Source: an uncultured Collinsella sp. (GTDB lineage: Bacteria > Actinomycetota > Coriobacteriia > Coriobacteriales > Coriobacteriaceae). Taken from it: a DNA stretch of 38,973 bases. Both the position numbers and the translations under genes were made by a program. Positions within the stretch are counted from its first letter, which is position 1; the number at the start of each line of letters is the position of its first letter. Location: positions 1 to 38,973 of the forward strand of contig URNM01000006.1 of the NCBI GenBank assembly GCA_900549185.1. Direction: 5' to 3'. Shown here piece by piece: positions 7,631 through 14,609 of the stretch. The notes beneath the pieces were generated by a model. It did no database searches. It saw only the letters and a list, made by a program, of their open reading frames with translations, and had not been told where the DNA came from.

Positions 7631-8944
7631 CTACAGGCGCTCGCGAACCGCCTCGACAGCGTTGGCCAAATCGACGAGAACCTCGTCGTGACTCTGCATG
7701 TTGCGCACCTTGACCTTGCCGGCGGCAAGCTCGTCGCCACCCAGGACCAGGATGAGCTTGGCGCCCACCTTGTCGGCCTGCTTAAACTGAGCCTTGAGCG
7801 AACGGCCCTGATAGTCCGCCTCGGTCACAATCCCTGCGGCGCGAAGCTCCTGCGTAATGGTAAAGACGTTCTGACGCAGCTCCTTGCCGGCGTTGGCTAC
7901 GTAGACACACGGGACCTCCTCGGCACCCAGGTCGCTGCCAAAGGCCTGCAGGGCCAGCAGGGCGCGCTCAAAACCGACGGCGAAGCCGACGCCTGCCGTG
8001 GGCTTGCCGCCCTCGAGCTCGACGAGGCCATCGTAGCGACCGCCGCCGCCAATGGAGCCGACGCCGGCGCCGGGGGCCTCGACTTCAAAGACGGTACGGG
8101 TGTAGTAGTCCAGGCCACGCACCAAGGTGGGATCCTCGACATACTCGATACCCGCCGCATCCAAATAGCGCTTGACCTGCTCGTAGTGCTCACGGCACTC
8201 ATCGCACAGGTTGTCGCCCATCAGCGGAGCGTCGGCCATGATCTCGCGGCAATGGTCGTTCTTGCAGTCGAAGGCGCGCAGTGGGTTAAGTTCGGCGCGC
8301 TCGCGGCACTCATCGCACATCTCGTCGGCGTGATCGAGGATAAACTGCTTGACCTGCTCGCGATAGGCCGGACGGCACTGCGCATCGCCCATCGAGTTAA
8401 TAAGCAGGCGAAGCTTGGACAGATCGAAGCCCAGGCGCTTGTAGAACTCCATGAGCATGATGATGCACTCGGCGTCTGCCGCCGGATCGGGAGCGCCGAG
8501 CCACTCGATGCCCACCTGGTGGAACTGGCGCAGGCGGCCCTTCTGGGGACGCTCGCCGCGGAACATGGCCTCGGCGTAGTACGCCTTAAACGGCGTGGAG
8601 CCCTGGGGCACCAGATTGTTCTCGACGACGGCGCGCACCACGCCGGCTGTGCCCTCGGGGCGAAGTGCCAGGCGCTGCTTGGGCTTGAGTTTGGTATCGG
8701 TGCCCTCGGTAAAGACGCGCTCCAGATTGGCACCGCTGAACACGCGGAACATTTCCTTGCGCACGACGTCGGTCGACTGGCCGATGCCATGGACAAACAC
8801 GTCCACCTGCTCGATCGCGGGCGTCTCGATGGGCTTAAAACCAAACGGCTCGAACACGCCGGCCGCAATCTGCTGCATCTTTTGCCAGGCGCGCATCTCG
8901 GCGCCGATAAGGTCGCGGGTTCCCTCCGCCTTCTGTGCCTGCAT
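7631..8944 (-). CDS. hisS: Histidine-tRNA ligase
   Basis: Charges tRNA-His with histidine; a class II aminoacyl-tRNA synthetase of 437 residues, close to the usual length. Motif 2 is seen as EAMFRGERPQKGRLRQF, the histidine-binding loop as LVRGLDYYTRTVFE, and motif 3 as GVGFAVGFERALLAL, with the glycine-rich GSIGGGGRYDGL between. The C-terminal anticodon-binding domain follows (VYVANAGKEL to EAVRERL). I prefer ATG 8944, nine bases after AAAGG, over the in-frame TTG at 8950, which lies too close to that site. No T-box leader is seen. The gene stands alone, with a consensus -10 at 8987-8992 and a terminator beyond the stop. Confidence 0.96.
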   Translation of the reverse strand: MQAQKAEGTRDLIGAEMRAWQKMQQIAAGVFEPFGFKPIETPAIEQVDVFVHGIGQSTDVVRKEMFRVFSGANLERVFTEGTDTKLKPKQRLALRPEGTAGVVRAVVENNLVPQGSTPFKAYYAEAMFRGERPQKGRLRQFHQVGIEWLGAPDPAADAECIIMLMEFYKRLGFDLSKLRLLINSMGDAQCRPAYREQVKQFILDHADEMCDECRERAELNPLRAFDCKNDHCREIMADAPLMGDNLCDECREHYEQVKRYLDAAGIEYVEDPTLVRGLDYYTRTVFEVEAPGAGVGSIGGGGRYDGLVELEGGKPTAGVGFAVGFERALLALQAFGSDLGAEEVPCVYVANAGKELRQNVFTITQELRAAGIVTEADYQGRSLKAQFKQADKVGAKLILVLGGDELAAGKVKVRNMQSHDEVLVDLANAVEAVRERL

Positions 8945-8986
8945 GGGCAAACACCTTTCTTTTGTATCGCGTCATAGGTAACGGTC

Positions 8987-8992
8987 ATTATA
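8987..8992 (-). promoter_or_regulatory. -10 box of hisS
   Basis: TATAAT on the minus strand, 43 bases before the hisS start. The -35 position falls inside the arm of the adjacent long hairpin and shows no consensus. Confidence 0.45.
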
Positions 8993-9002
8993 CGGCACAA
9001 AC

Positions 9003-9213
9003 ACAAACCGCGGCGGCGCGTCTGACCGAACGAGGGTATGGGGACTCGTTCGGCCAGACGCGCCGCCGCTGTTTGTGATCCCTTTTCCTCCATCCCCTTC
9101 GGATCGCATGATCCCTTGGGGACGGAGGAAAAGGGATCATTTCGTAGGCCCGTGGCCGCCTTGGAAACCGAATGATGGTACGAGCATCCATTCGGCTTCC
9201 AAGGCGGCCACGG
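9003..9213. repeat. Three consecutive long hairpins between MFS remnant and hisS
   Basis: Hairpin 1: arms 9003-9034 and 9045-9076, 30 of 32 positions paired. Hairpin 2: arms 9077-9091 and 9124-9138, 15 of 15, with further short inner pairings including GGATC/GATCC. Hairpin 3: arms 9150-9174 or so and 9189-9213, 24 of 25, the mismatch being a G-U on the RNA of one strand. Hairpins 1 and 2 touch. None has a strong T-run. They fill nearly all of the 303-base gap, leaving only the hisS promoter. Confidence 0.8.
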
Positions 9214-9247
9214 ACAGAAAAGGCAAACAGGAATAGGCGGCGACGCG

Positions 9248-9697
9248 CTACTCCCCCGCCACGCTCGCGCGCAGCTTGGCGGCGATGGGCTCGGATGCCA
9301 GCAGGAACACGAGCATGACCACGGAGCACGCCAGGCACACAATCCAGGTGCTTGCAAAGGAGCCCGAGACGGCAAAGAGCACGTAGACCTGCCACAGCTC
9401 ACCCACAAAGCTCATGCCAGCAAGCACCGCCGAGGTAGCGATAACGGTGAGCGAGCCCAACACGCGGCCACTCACCTTATCGGCAACATGGCCGATAACG
9501 AGCGAACCCACGACGCTCACCACGGTGGAGATAGCGTTGGAGATGTTGTACTGGGCAAGCGTAATCCCGAGGTTGCTGACGATCAGCGGCTGGAACAGGC
9601 TCATGCAGTTGACGAAAATCGTGTAGCACGTGGCCATGATCACGAAGCCGGAGGCCACCACGAGCCAGCCGGGGAAGAACTTACGCTGCTGGGGCAT
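9248..9697 (-). pseudogene. MFS transporter remnant with a large internal deletion
   Basis: The 149-residue frame starts like a Major Facilitator Superfamily permease: FFPGWLVVASGFVIMATCYT is helix 1, and the loop GHVADKVSGRVLG is the typical helix 2-3 motif. After about four helices it goes at AVSGSFAS directly into a single last helix (TWIVCLACSVVMLVFLLAS) and a short cytoplasmic tail as at the end of a full permease. A normal member has about 400 residues and 12 helices, so roughly eight helices are missing in frame. The start ATG and a good ribosome binding site (AAGGAG) are intact, so a short membrane protein may still be made. Transport activity is very unlikely. A genuinely short four- or five-helix protein is the alternative. 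Confidence 0.72.
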
Positions 9698-9737
9698 ACT
9701 GCTCCTTATTTAACAAACGAATAGCCGGCGCCGGGCG

Positions 9738-9827
9738 CCGGTAGTGCCCAAGATTGCCTTGAAAGACAAGGGCATAGGCCTTACGGCCATGCCCGCAGGC
9801 TTGAAAGGCAAGGTTGGATGCTACCGG
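9738..9827. repeat. Palindromic terminator-like element, family B copy 1
   Basis: Outer CCGGTAG (9738-9744) pairs with 9821-9827, and an inner hairpin pairs GGGCATAGGCC (9770-9780) with GGCCATGCCC (9785-9794), leaving one unpaired A. On the minus strand the inner stem is followed by CTTGTCTTTC. The outer right arm contains the stop codon of the amidohydrolase gene. The core is shared with 17705-17745. Confidence 0.7.
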
Positions 9828-11119
9828 TGGTCGGCGATATAGCCCAAAGCGACGGCGGTATAGGCCGCAGCACCGAGCGGCAGCTCGGCATCGTTAAAAC
9901 GTGCCTTGGGATGGTGCTGGGCAAAATGCTCGTCCGTGTCGGTTACGGCCGCGCCCACGGTAAAGTACGCACTCGGAATCTCGCTCGAGATAAGCGCGAA
10001 GTCCTCACTCGCCATGGCATGAAAAAGCGGCAAGAAAGCCGCCTTGGGCAGCACTGCGCCCACGTAGCCAAGCGACGCCTGAGTCATATCGCTGTCGAGT
10101 ACAAGCGGCGGAACATCCGAAAGCGTCTCGATGGTCGCCGACGTACGATATGTTGCAGCAACGCCGTTTACGACCTCCGCGATGCGGGTCTTTAGGTGAG
10201 CCATGAGCTCAACATCAAAGCCGCGCAGCGTTCCCTCGAGCACGCAGGTGTCGGGGATGACGTTGGCCGCCAAGCCGCCAGCAAACTTACCAACGGTAAG
10301 TGCGACTTCCTTGGCCGCCGGCACCTCGCGGGCGATAAGCTCCTGGAGCGCCAGGTGCACATGGACGCCGGCCGTGATGGGGTCGATGCAGATCTCGGGG
10401 CTCGAGCCATGGCCGCCCTTGCCCTGGAGCGTGATGCGGAAACCGTACACGCCCGAAAGCGCCGGACTGCCGTAGAGCACCAGGCCGAGCGGCGATTGAC
10501 TGTTGACGTGCATGGCAAAGGCAGCCTGGGGGCGCGGGTTCCGCAGCAGGCCATCGGCGATGGCAGCGCGTGCCCCTTCAAAGGTCTCCTCGCCCGGCTG
10601 GAACAGCAGTTTGACGGTGGCATTGGCGTCGACGAGCTCGGCCTCGCGAGCTTTGAGCAAGCGCGCCGCACCAAGCAGCGCCGTCGCGTGCATATCGTGA
10701 CCGCAAGCATGCATGCAGCCATTGGTGGATGCAAAGGGCTCGCCGGATTCCTCGGCAACGGGCAGGCCATCCATGTCGCCACGCAGCATAACGACCGTGC
10801 CGGCCTGCTCGTCCTTGCACGTGCCATTGCCCTGAGCGGCCGCGGCCGCACCGGCACCGATCAGGCCAACAACACAGGAGCCGTCGACGAGCGTGGTATG
10901 GGGGATGTCCATCTCGTCCAGACGTGCCTGGATATAGGCAGACGTCTGCGGAAGATTGTTACCCAGCTCGGGCATCTGGTGTAGATCGTGTCGCCACGCA
11001 GCGAGCTCGTCTGCAAAAGCCTGAGCTTCTGCGACAAGACCATCGCCAATGGCGGATTGCGCCGCCGCGGTGGCCTTGGGCGCTGATTGCGGTTGAAGAT
11101 CGGACAGTGCTGGTGCCAT
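9821..11119 (-). CDS. M20-family metal-dependent amidohydrolase (hippurate hydrolase/aminoacylase type)
   Basis: A 432-residue cytosolic zinc peptidase-fold enzyme that removes N-acyl groups from amino acids or similar substrates. Metal-binding signatures are MLRGDMDGLPVAEESGE, HACGHDMHATALLG, FQPGEETFEGA and near the C-terminus MASEDFALI. The dimerisation (lid) domain lies between, around YGFRITLQGKGGHGSSP. The precise substrate cannot be read. I use ATG 11119, six bases after GGAGGG; the frame is open upstream to 11173 but without a ribosome binding site. The gene runs towards the MFS remnant and its stop codon lies within palindrome family B copy 1. Family assignment is firm. Confidence 0.9.
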   Translation of the reverse strand: MAPALSDLQPQSAPKATAAAQSAIGDGLVAEAQAFADELAAWRHDLHQMPELGNNLPQTSAYIQARLDEMDIPHTTLVDGSCVVGLIGAGAAAAAQGNGTCKDEQAGTVVMLRGDMDGLPVAEESGEPFASTNGCMHACGHDMHATALLGAARLLKAREAELVDANATVKLLFQPGEETFEGARAAIADGLLRNPRPQAAFAMHVNSQSPLGLVLYGSPALSGVYGFRITLQGKGGHGSSPEICIDPITAGVHVHLALQELIAREVPAAKEVALTVGKFAGGLAANVIPDTCVLEGTLRGFDVELMAHLKTRIAEVVNGVAATYRTSATIETLSDVPPLVLDSDMTQASLGYVGAVLPKAAFLPLFHAMASEDFALISSEIPSAYFTVGAAVTDTDEHFAQHHPKARFNDAELPLGAAAYTAVALGYIADHR

Positions 11120-11195
11120 AGATGCCCTCCAGTAACGTTTTTGCAGCAAGCACTTTGATAGCGTAAAGTGCAAGGTACTACTTTAAGGGCGACGC

Positions 11196-11224
11196 ATAAA
11201 AAATGCCGCCCCGGGAGGCGGCGC
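11196..11224 (-). terminator. Terminator downstream of the EamA gene
   Basis: On the minus strand GCCGCC pairs with GGCGGC around TCCCGG and is followed by ATTTTTTATG, a classic intrinsic terminator. It starts 11 bases after the EamA stop codon. Confidence 0.85.
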
Positions 11225-11234
11225 AACAAATTGT

Positions 11235-12218
11235 TTACAATTGCGGACGCGGCTTTCGACGCAAAAAATCGAAATGCGTCTCGCTTAAGATAATCGAAAG
11301 AAAGATGAGCGCGAAGCCGGCGAGCAGGCGCGAGGTGAGCGCCTCCCCCATCAGCAGCACCGAGAACAGCACACCCGAAGGCGACTCCATCGAAAGGAGC
11401 AGCGAGCCCGTCGAGGCCGGGACATGCGCCAGACCGACGTTTTGGATGAGCAGAGCCACACACGTACAGCCCACCGAGAGAAAGGCCATTACGCAGATAA
11501 AGCTCGGCGTCCACACGGACAGCGGCGCTTGGGTCTCGAATAACAGCGACGAGATCAGGCTCAGCACGCCGTTGCCCACAAACATCCAAAACGTGATGAC
11601 GTTGATGTCCATCTTGCGGCCATACTTGGCGGTCACCGCCATCTGGATGGCAAAGAAGACCGCACCGCCCAGTGTGATGACATCGCCGACATTGAACTCG
11701 ACGCTATCGAGCGCCACCAGACCAATGCCCGCCAGGCACAGCAACGCGGCGCCCAAGTTGTAACGGGTAAGCTTTTCGCCGCTTAGGACGTAGCTCGCAA
11801 ACGGCACGAGGATGCAATAGGTACCCGTCAAAAATGCACTCTTGCCCGCCGTGGTCTGTGCCAGGCCAATCGTCTGCAAACCGTACGCGCCCCACATAAG
11901 TGCGCCCATACCAAGTCCGACGATAAGGTTGCGGGCATTAAAGTGCGCGATGATGCGTTTGTGGAAGATGGCGAACATAACCAGCGAAGCCGGAAGAAAA
12001 CGAATATAGAGCAGTTCGAACACCGGAATGGTGTCGAGCGCATCTTTCATGGTGGTAAAGGAATAGCCCCAGATAACCGCCACCGATAGCAGCAAGACCT
12101 TCCAGAAGAACGGGGAACGCGCACCGGCGCCGCGGGAGGTGCCGCCGGCGCCCAGGTCCTCCCGTGCGACAGGGCTATCGGGCATGTTTTCGATTTCGTT
12201 GGCAGCGTATTGGGCCAT
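11235..12218 (-). CDS. EamA/DMT-family transporter
   Basis: A 327-residue inner-membrane protein with about ten hydrophobic helices in two EamA halves, typical of the drug/metabolite transporter superfamily. The first repeat begins LLLSVAVIWGYSFTTMKDAL and the second begins with GAALLCLAGIGLVALDS. The proline/glutamate motif near the end (MESPSGVLFSVLLMGE) is characteristic. Substrate unknown; relatives export amino acids or other metabolites. A polar N-terminus of about 35 residues precedes helix 1. ATG 12218 has GAGG eight bases upstream. Transcribed alone, with its own terminator at 11196-11224. Confidence 0.9.
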   Translation of the reverse strand: MAQYAANEIENMPDSPVAREDLGAGGTSRGAGARSPFFWKVLLLSVAVIWGYSFTTMKDALDTIPVFELLYIRFLPASLVMFAIFHKRIIAHFNARNLIVGLGMGALMWGAYGLQTIGLAQTTAGKSAFLTGTYCILVPFASYVLSGEKLTRYNLGAALLCLAGIGLVALDSVEFNVGDVITLGGAVFFAIQMAVTAKYGRKMDINVITFWMFVGNGVLSLISSLLFETQAPLSVWTPSFICVMAFLSVGCTCVALLIQNVGLAHVPASTGSLLLSMESPSGVLFSVLLMGEALTSRLLAGFALIFLSIILSETHFDFLRRKPRPQL

Positions 12219-12285
12219 GGAACATCCTCACACTCAATCTGGGCGTGGTGTCCGCACGCGTATGGCTGCGTGCCGCCTCATGGTC

Positions 12286-12322
12286 AAATAAAAACAGGGC
12301 GCACCGGACCCCCGGCACGCCC
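12286..12322 (-). terminator. Terminator downstream of the yhgE pair
   Basis: On the minus strand GGGCGTGCCGG pairs with CCGGTGCGCCC over GGGT and is followed by TGTTTTTATTTG. It lies about 100 bases after the stop codon of the 729-residue YhgE protein. Confidence 0.8.
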
Positions 12323-12419
12323 CGCTACTGTAACAACAACCAACGTTGCATCGCAATCCAGCATAATAAAGTGTCAAACTGGAAGACCTCGATGTTCCGA
12401 CGGCGTTTACGTGGCTGAA

Positions 12420-14609
12420 CTAGATCAACTTAGTTGATTCCAGCTTTTCGATGATCCAGTCGTTGGCTTTGATGACCGGGCGGCGGAAGACGACGCCCAG
12501 GGCCAGGGACGGAATCAGATAGCTCGCCAAGATACCCAGCTCAACCCAGTACTCCATATGATACGCGCCGGCCATGGCGGCGTGCATGGCGTTGATGCCG
12601 TGGGTGAACGGCAGGAACGGATAGATCGCCTGGAACACGGGGCCGGTCATCTCGATGGGGAACGTACCGCCCGAACCGCCGACCTGCATGACCAGCAGCA
12701 CGACGGCGAGCGCCTTGCCGATATCGCCAAACGAAACCGTAAGCGTGTAGACGATATTGGAGAACACGAGACTCGCGACCCAGCCCGCCAGCACAAACTG
12801 CAGCGGGTCGTCGCACTGGATGCCAAAGAACAGGATGTCGCCCGCACACACGAGCGTTGCCTGCAGCAGGGCCAGACCGCCAAAGAACAGGTAGCGGCCC
12901 AGGTAGATCTCGTGCAGGCGCACGGGGATGAGCTCGTTGATAAGCTCATCGTCAACCGAGACCTTCATCATGGCCGCCAGCACAATCGAGCCCACCCAGA
13001 GCGACAGAATCGTGTAGAACGGTGCCATGGCCGAACCGTAGTTGCGGATCGGATAGACCGGCTTGCGATCGAGCGCGACGGGGCCGGAAAGCGACACGGC
13101 CAGACCCTCGGGATCATTGCCGATCATCGTCTTGATCGTAGCGAGGTCATCCGACATCAAGGCGCCGTCGAGCTCGTCCTTAAACGCACTGATCTTGTCC
13201 GACGCCTCGCCCAGCTGATCAGAAGCCTTGTTGACCAGCTTTGCAGCCTTGAAGAGGCCCTTTGCCAGCGAACCGGATGCGTCGGTCAGGCCGTCTACGG
13301 CGCTATCCAGATCGCCCGAGATACCATCGAGCGAGTCTAGAATGCCCGAGACGGTCTTCTTGAGCTCCTTGGCCTTAACCGAGAACGTGGAATCGTAATC
13401 GGATTTGGCGCCCGCGATGCCGGCCTTGGCATCGGCGATGGCCTGATCGACCTCGGCACGCGACTTATTAACCTCTGCCATGCTGTCAGAGAGAGACTTC
13501 GCGGTGGCCGTCAAGTCCTTGGCGTTGTTGCGATACTCCACAGCAATCCTGCTCAGCGATGTTGCCACAGACTTGAGGCTGTCCTGGAGTTTTTCGTCAG
13601 TCACCTGATCGGCAAAGCTGCGGAGCTGGTCGGCCGTGGCGTCGATATCGTCGGCACGCGTGTTGAGCGCCGCCGCGGCATCGTTGAGCTGGGACACTGT
13701 AAGGTCGACATGTTGATTCGCGGCATCAAATGCCTTCGCAAGCTCGGCGGACACGTTGTCAAACGAGCCCGCGCTTCCGTCAATCGCGGCATTGATGGCG
13801 TCGTTGGCGTCCTTCAGCGCTTCCTTGGAATCGCTAATACCGCTCTTGACATGCTCCATCAGCTGCTTCGTTGACTCATCGACCGTGCCCGTCTGCTTGA
13901 GCATGCCGCTCGCCGACGTCAGCGAATCGGACGTGGAGCTCAAAATGCCCGCCAGCGACGAAGCATTTGCCCGAACGTCTCGCAGGTCCTCAATCGAATC
14001 GCCGAGCGTCGAGGACAGGTTGGCGATAAAGTTACCCACCTGGTCGGTGCTCATGTAATCGAGCAGGCTGGACACCGTCTTAAGACCGATCGTCGTAATG
14101 GTCTCGGTAAAAGTTTTGTTAACCTGGCTCTGGACGGCGCTCGAACCCTTCTCGGTCACGATCTGCGCAATGGCGTTGGCCTTCTGATTCTCGTAGAACT
14201 CGATATCGGCATGCTTCACGTCGGTCGAGAAAAGCGTCATCATGTCAGCGCTAAACGTTTTGGGGATAACGACGGCAGCATAGTACGCGCCCGACTTAAC
14301 GCCCTCGATAGCCTTTTCGCGATTGTTGAGCACAACCCAATCGAAGCTCTCGTTGCCGCGTAGGGTGGCGGTCACGTTTTCGCCCACGTTAACCTCGACG
14401 GGGATCAAATCGCTCTCGTAACCCTCATCGGTGTTGACCACGGCGATCTTAAGATTGCCGGTGTTGCCGTACGGATCCCAGCTGCCGGCGATGTTAAACC
14501 ACGCGTACAGACACGGTACGATAATGAGGCCCATCACGACAACCAAGCCGATCACGGAGCGAGACACGTTTTGGACATCGCGCTTAAACAGATGCAGGAT
14601 GTTCTTCAT
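12420..14609 (-). CDS. YhgE/Pip domain membrane protein (729 aa)
   Basis: One membrane helix near the N-terminus (VIGLVVVMGLIIVPCLYAWF, residues about 21-40), a long extracellular region rich in Asp, Ser and Ala (residues 60-500) that is mostly alpha-helical or coiled coil, then an ABC-2-like block of five or six helices to the end. This is the YhgE/Pip layout, related to the phage-infection protein Pip and to ESX/type VII-associated membrane proteins. Biochemical role is not established; export or envelope function is inferred. ATG 14609 directly follows the TAA stop codon of the 949-residue paralogue, whose last codons supply GGAGGTGAGG as ribosome binding site, so translation is coupled. 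Confidence 0.87.
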   Translation of the reverse strand: MKNILHLFKRDVQNVSRSVIGLVVVMGLIIVPCLYAWFNIAGSWDPYGNTGNLKIAVVNTDEGYESDLIPVEVNVGENVTATLRGNESFDWVVLNNREKAIEGVKSGAYYAAVVIPKTFSADMMTLFSTDVKHADIEFYENQKANAIAQIVTEKGSSAVQSQVNKTFTETITTIGLKTVSSLLDYMSTDQVGNFIANLSSTLGDSIEDLRDVRANASSLAGILSSTSDSLTSASGMLKQTGTVDESTKQLMEHVKSGISDSKEALKDANDAINAAIDGSAGSFDNVSAELAKAFDAANQHVDLTVSQLNDAAAALNTRADDIDATADQLRSFADQVTDEKLQDSLKSVATSLSRIAVEYRNNAKDLTATAKSLSDSMAEVNKSRAEVDQAIADAKAGIAGAKSDYDSTFSVKAKELKKTVSGILDSLDGISGDLDSAVDGLTDASGSLAKGLFKAAKLVNKASDQLGEASDKISAFKDELDGALMSDDLATIKTMIGNDPEGLAVSLSGPVALDRKPVYPIRNYGSAMAPFYTILSLWVGSIVLAAMMKVSVDDELINELIPVRLHEIYLGRYLFFGGLALLQATLVCAGDILFFGIQCDDPLQFVLAGWVASLVFSNIVYTLTVSFGDIGKALAVVLLVMQVGGSGGTFPIEMTGPVFQAIYPFLPFTHGINAMHAAMAGAYHMEYWVELGILASYLIPSLALGVVFRRPVIKANDWIIEKLESTKLI

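Noticed and set aside
7688..8977. Plus-strand frame of 429 codons opposite hisS
   Set aside because: Antisense shadow; the hisS protein on the minus strand is complete with all class II motifs.
9248..9697. A sequencing frameshift as cause of the short MFS gene
   Set aside because: The frame stays open across the junction and ends in a normal last helix; the missing part is absent from all frames nearby, so it is a deletion.
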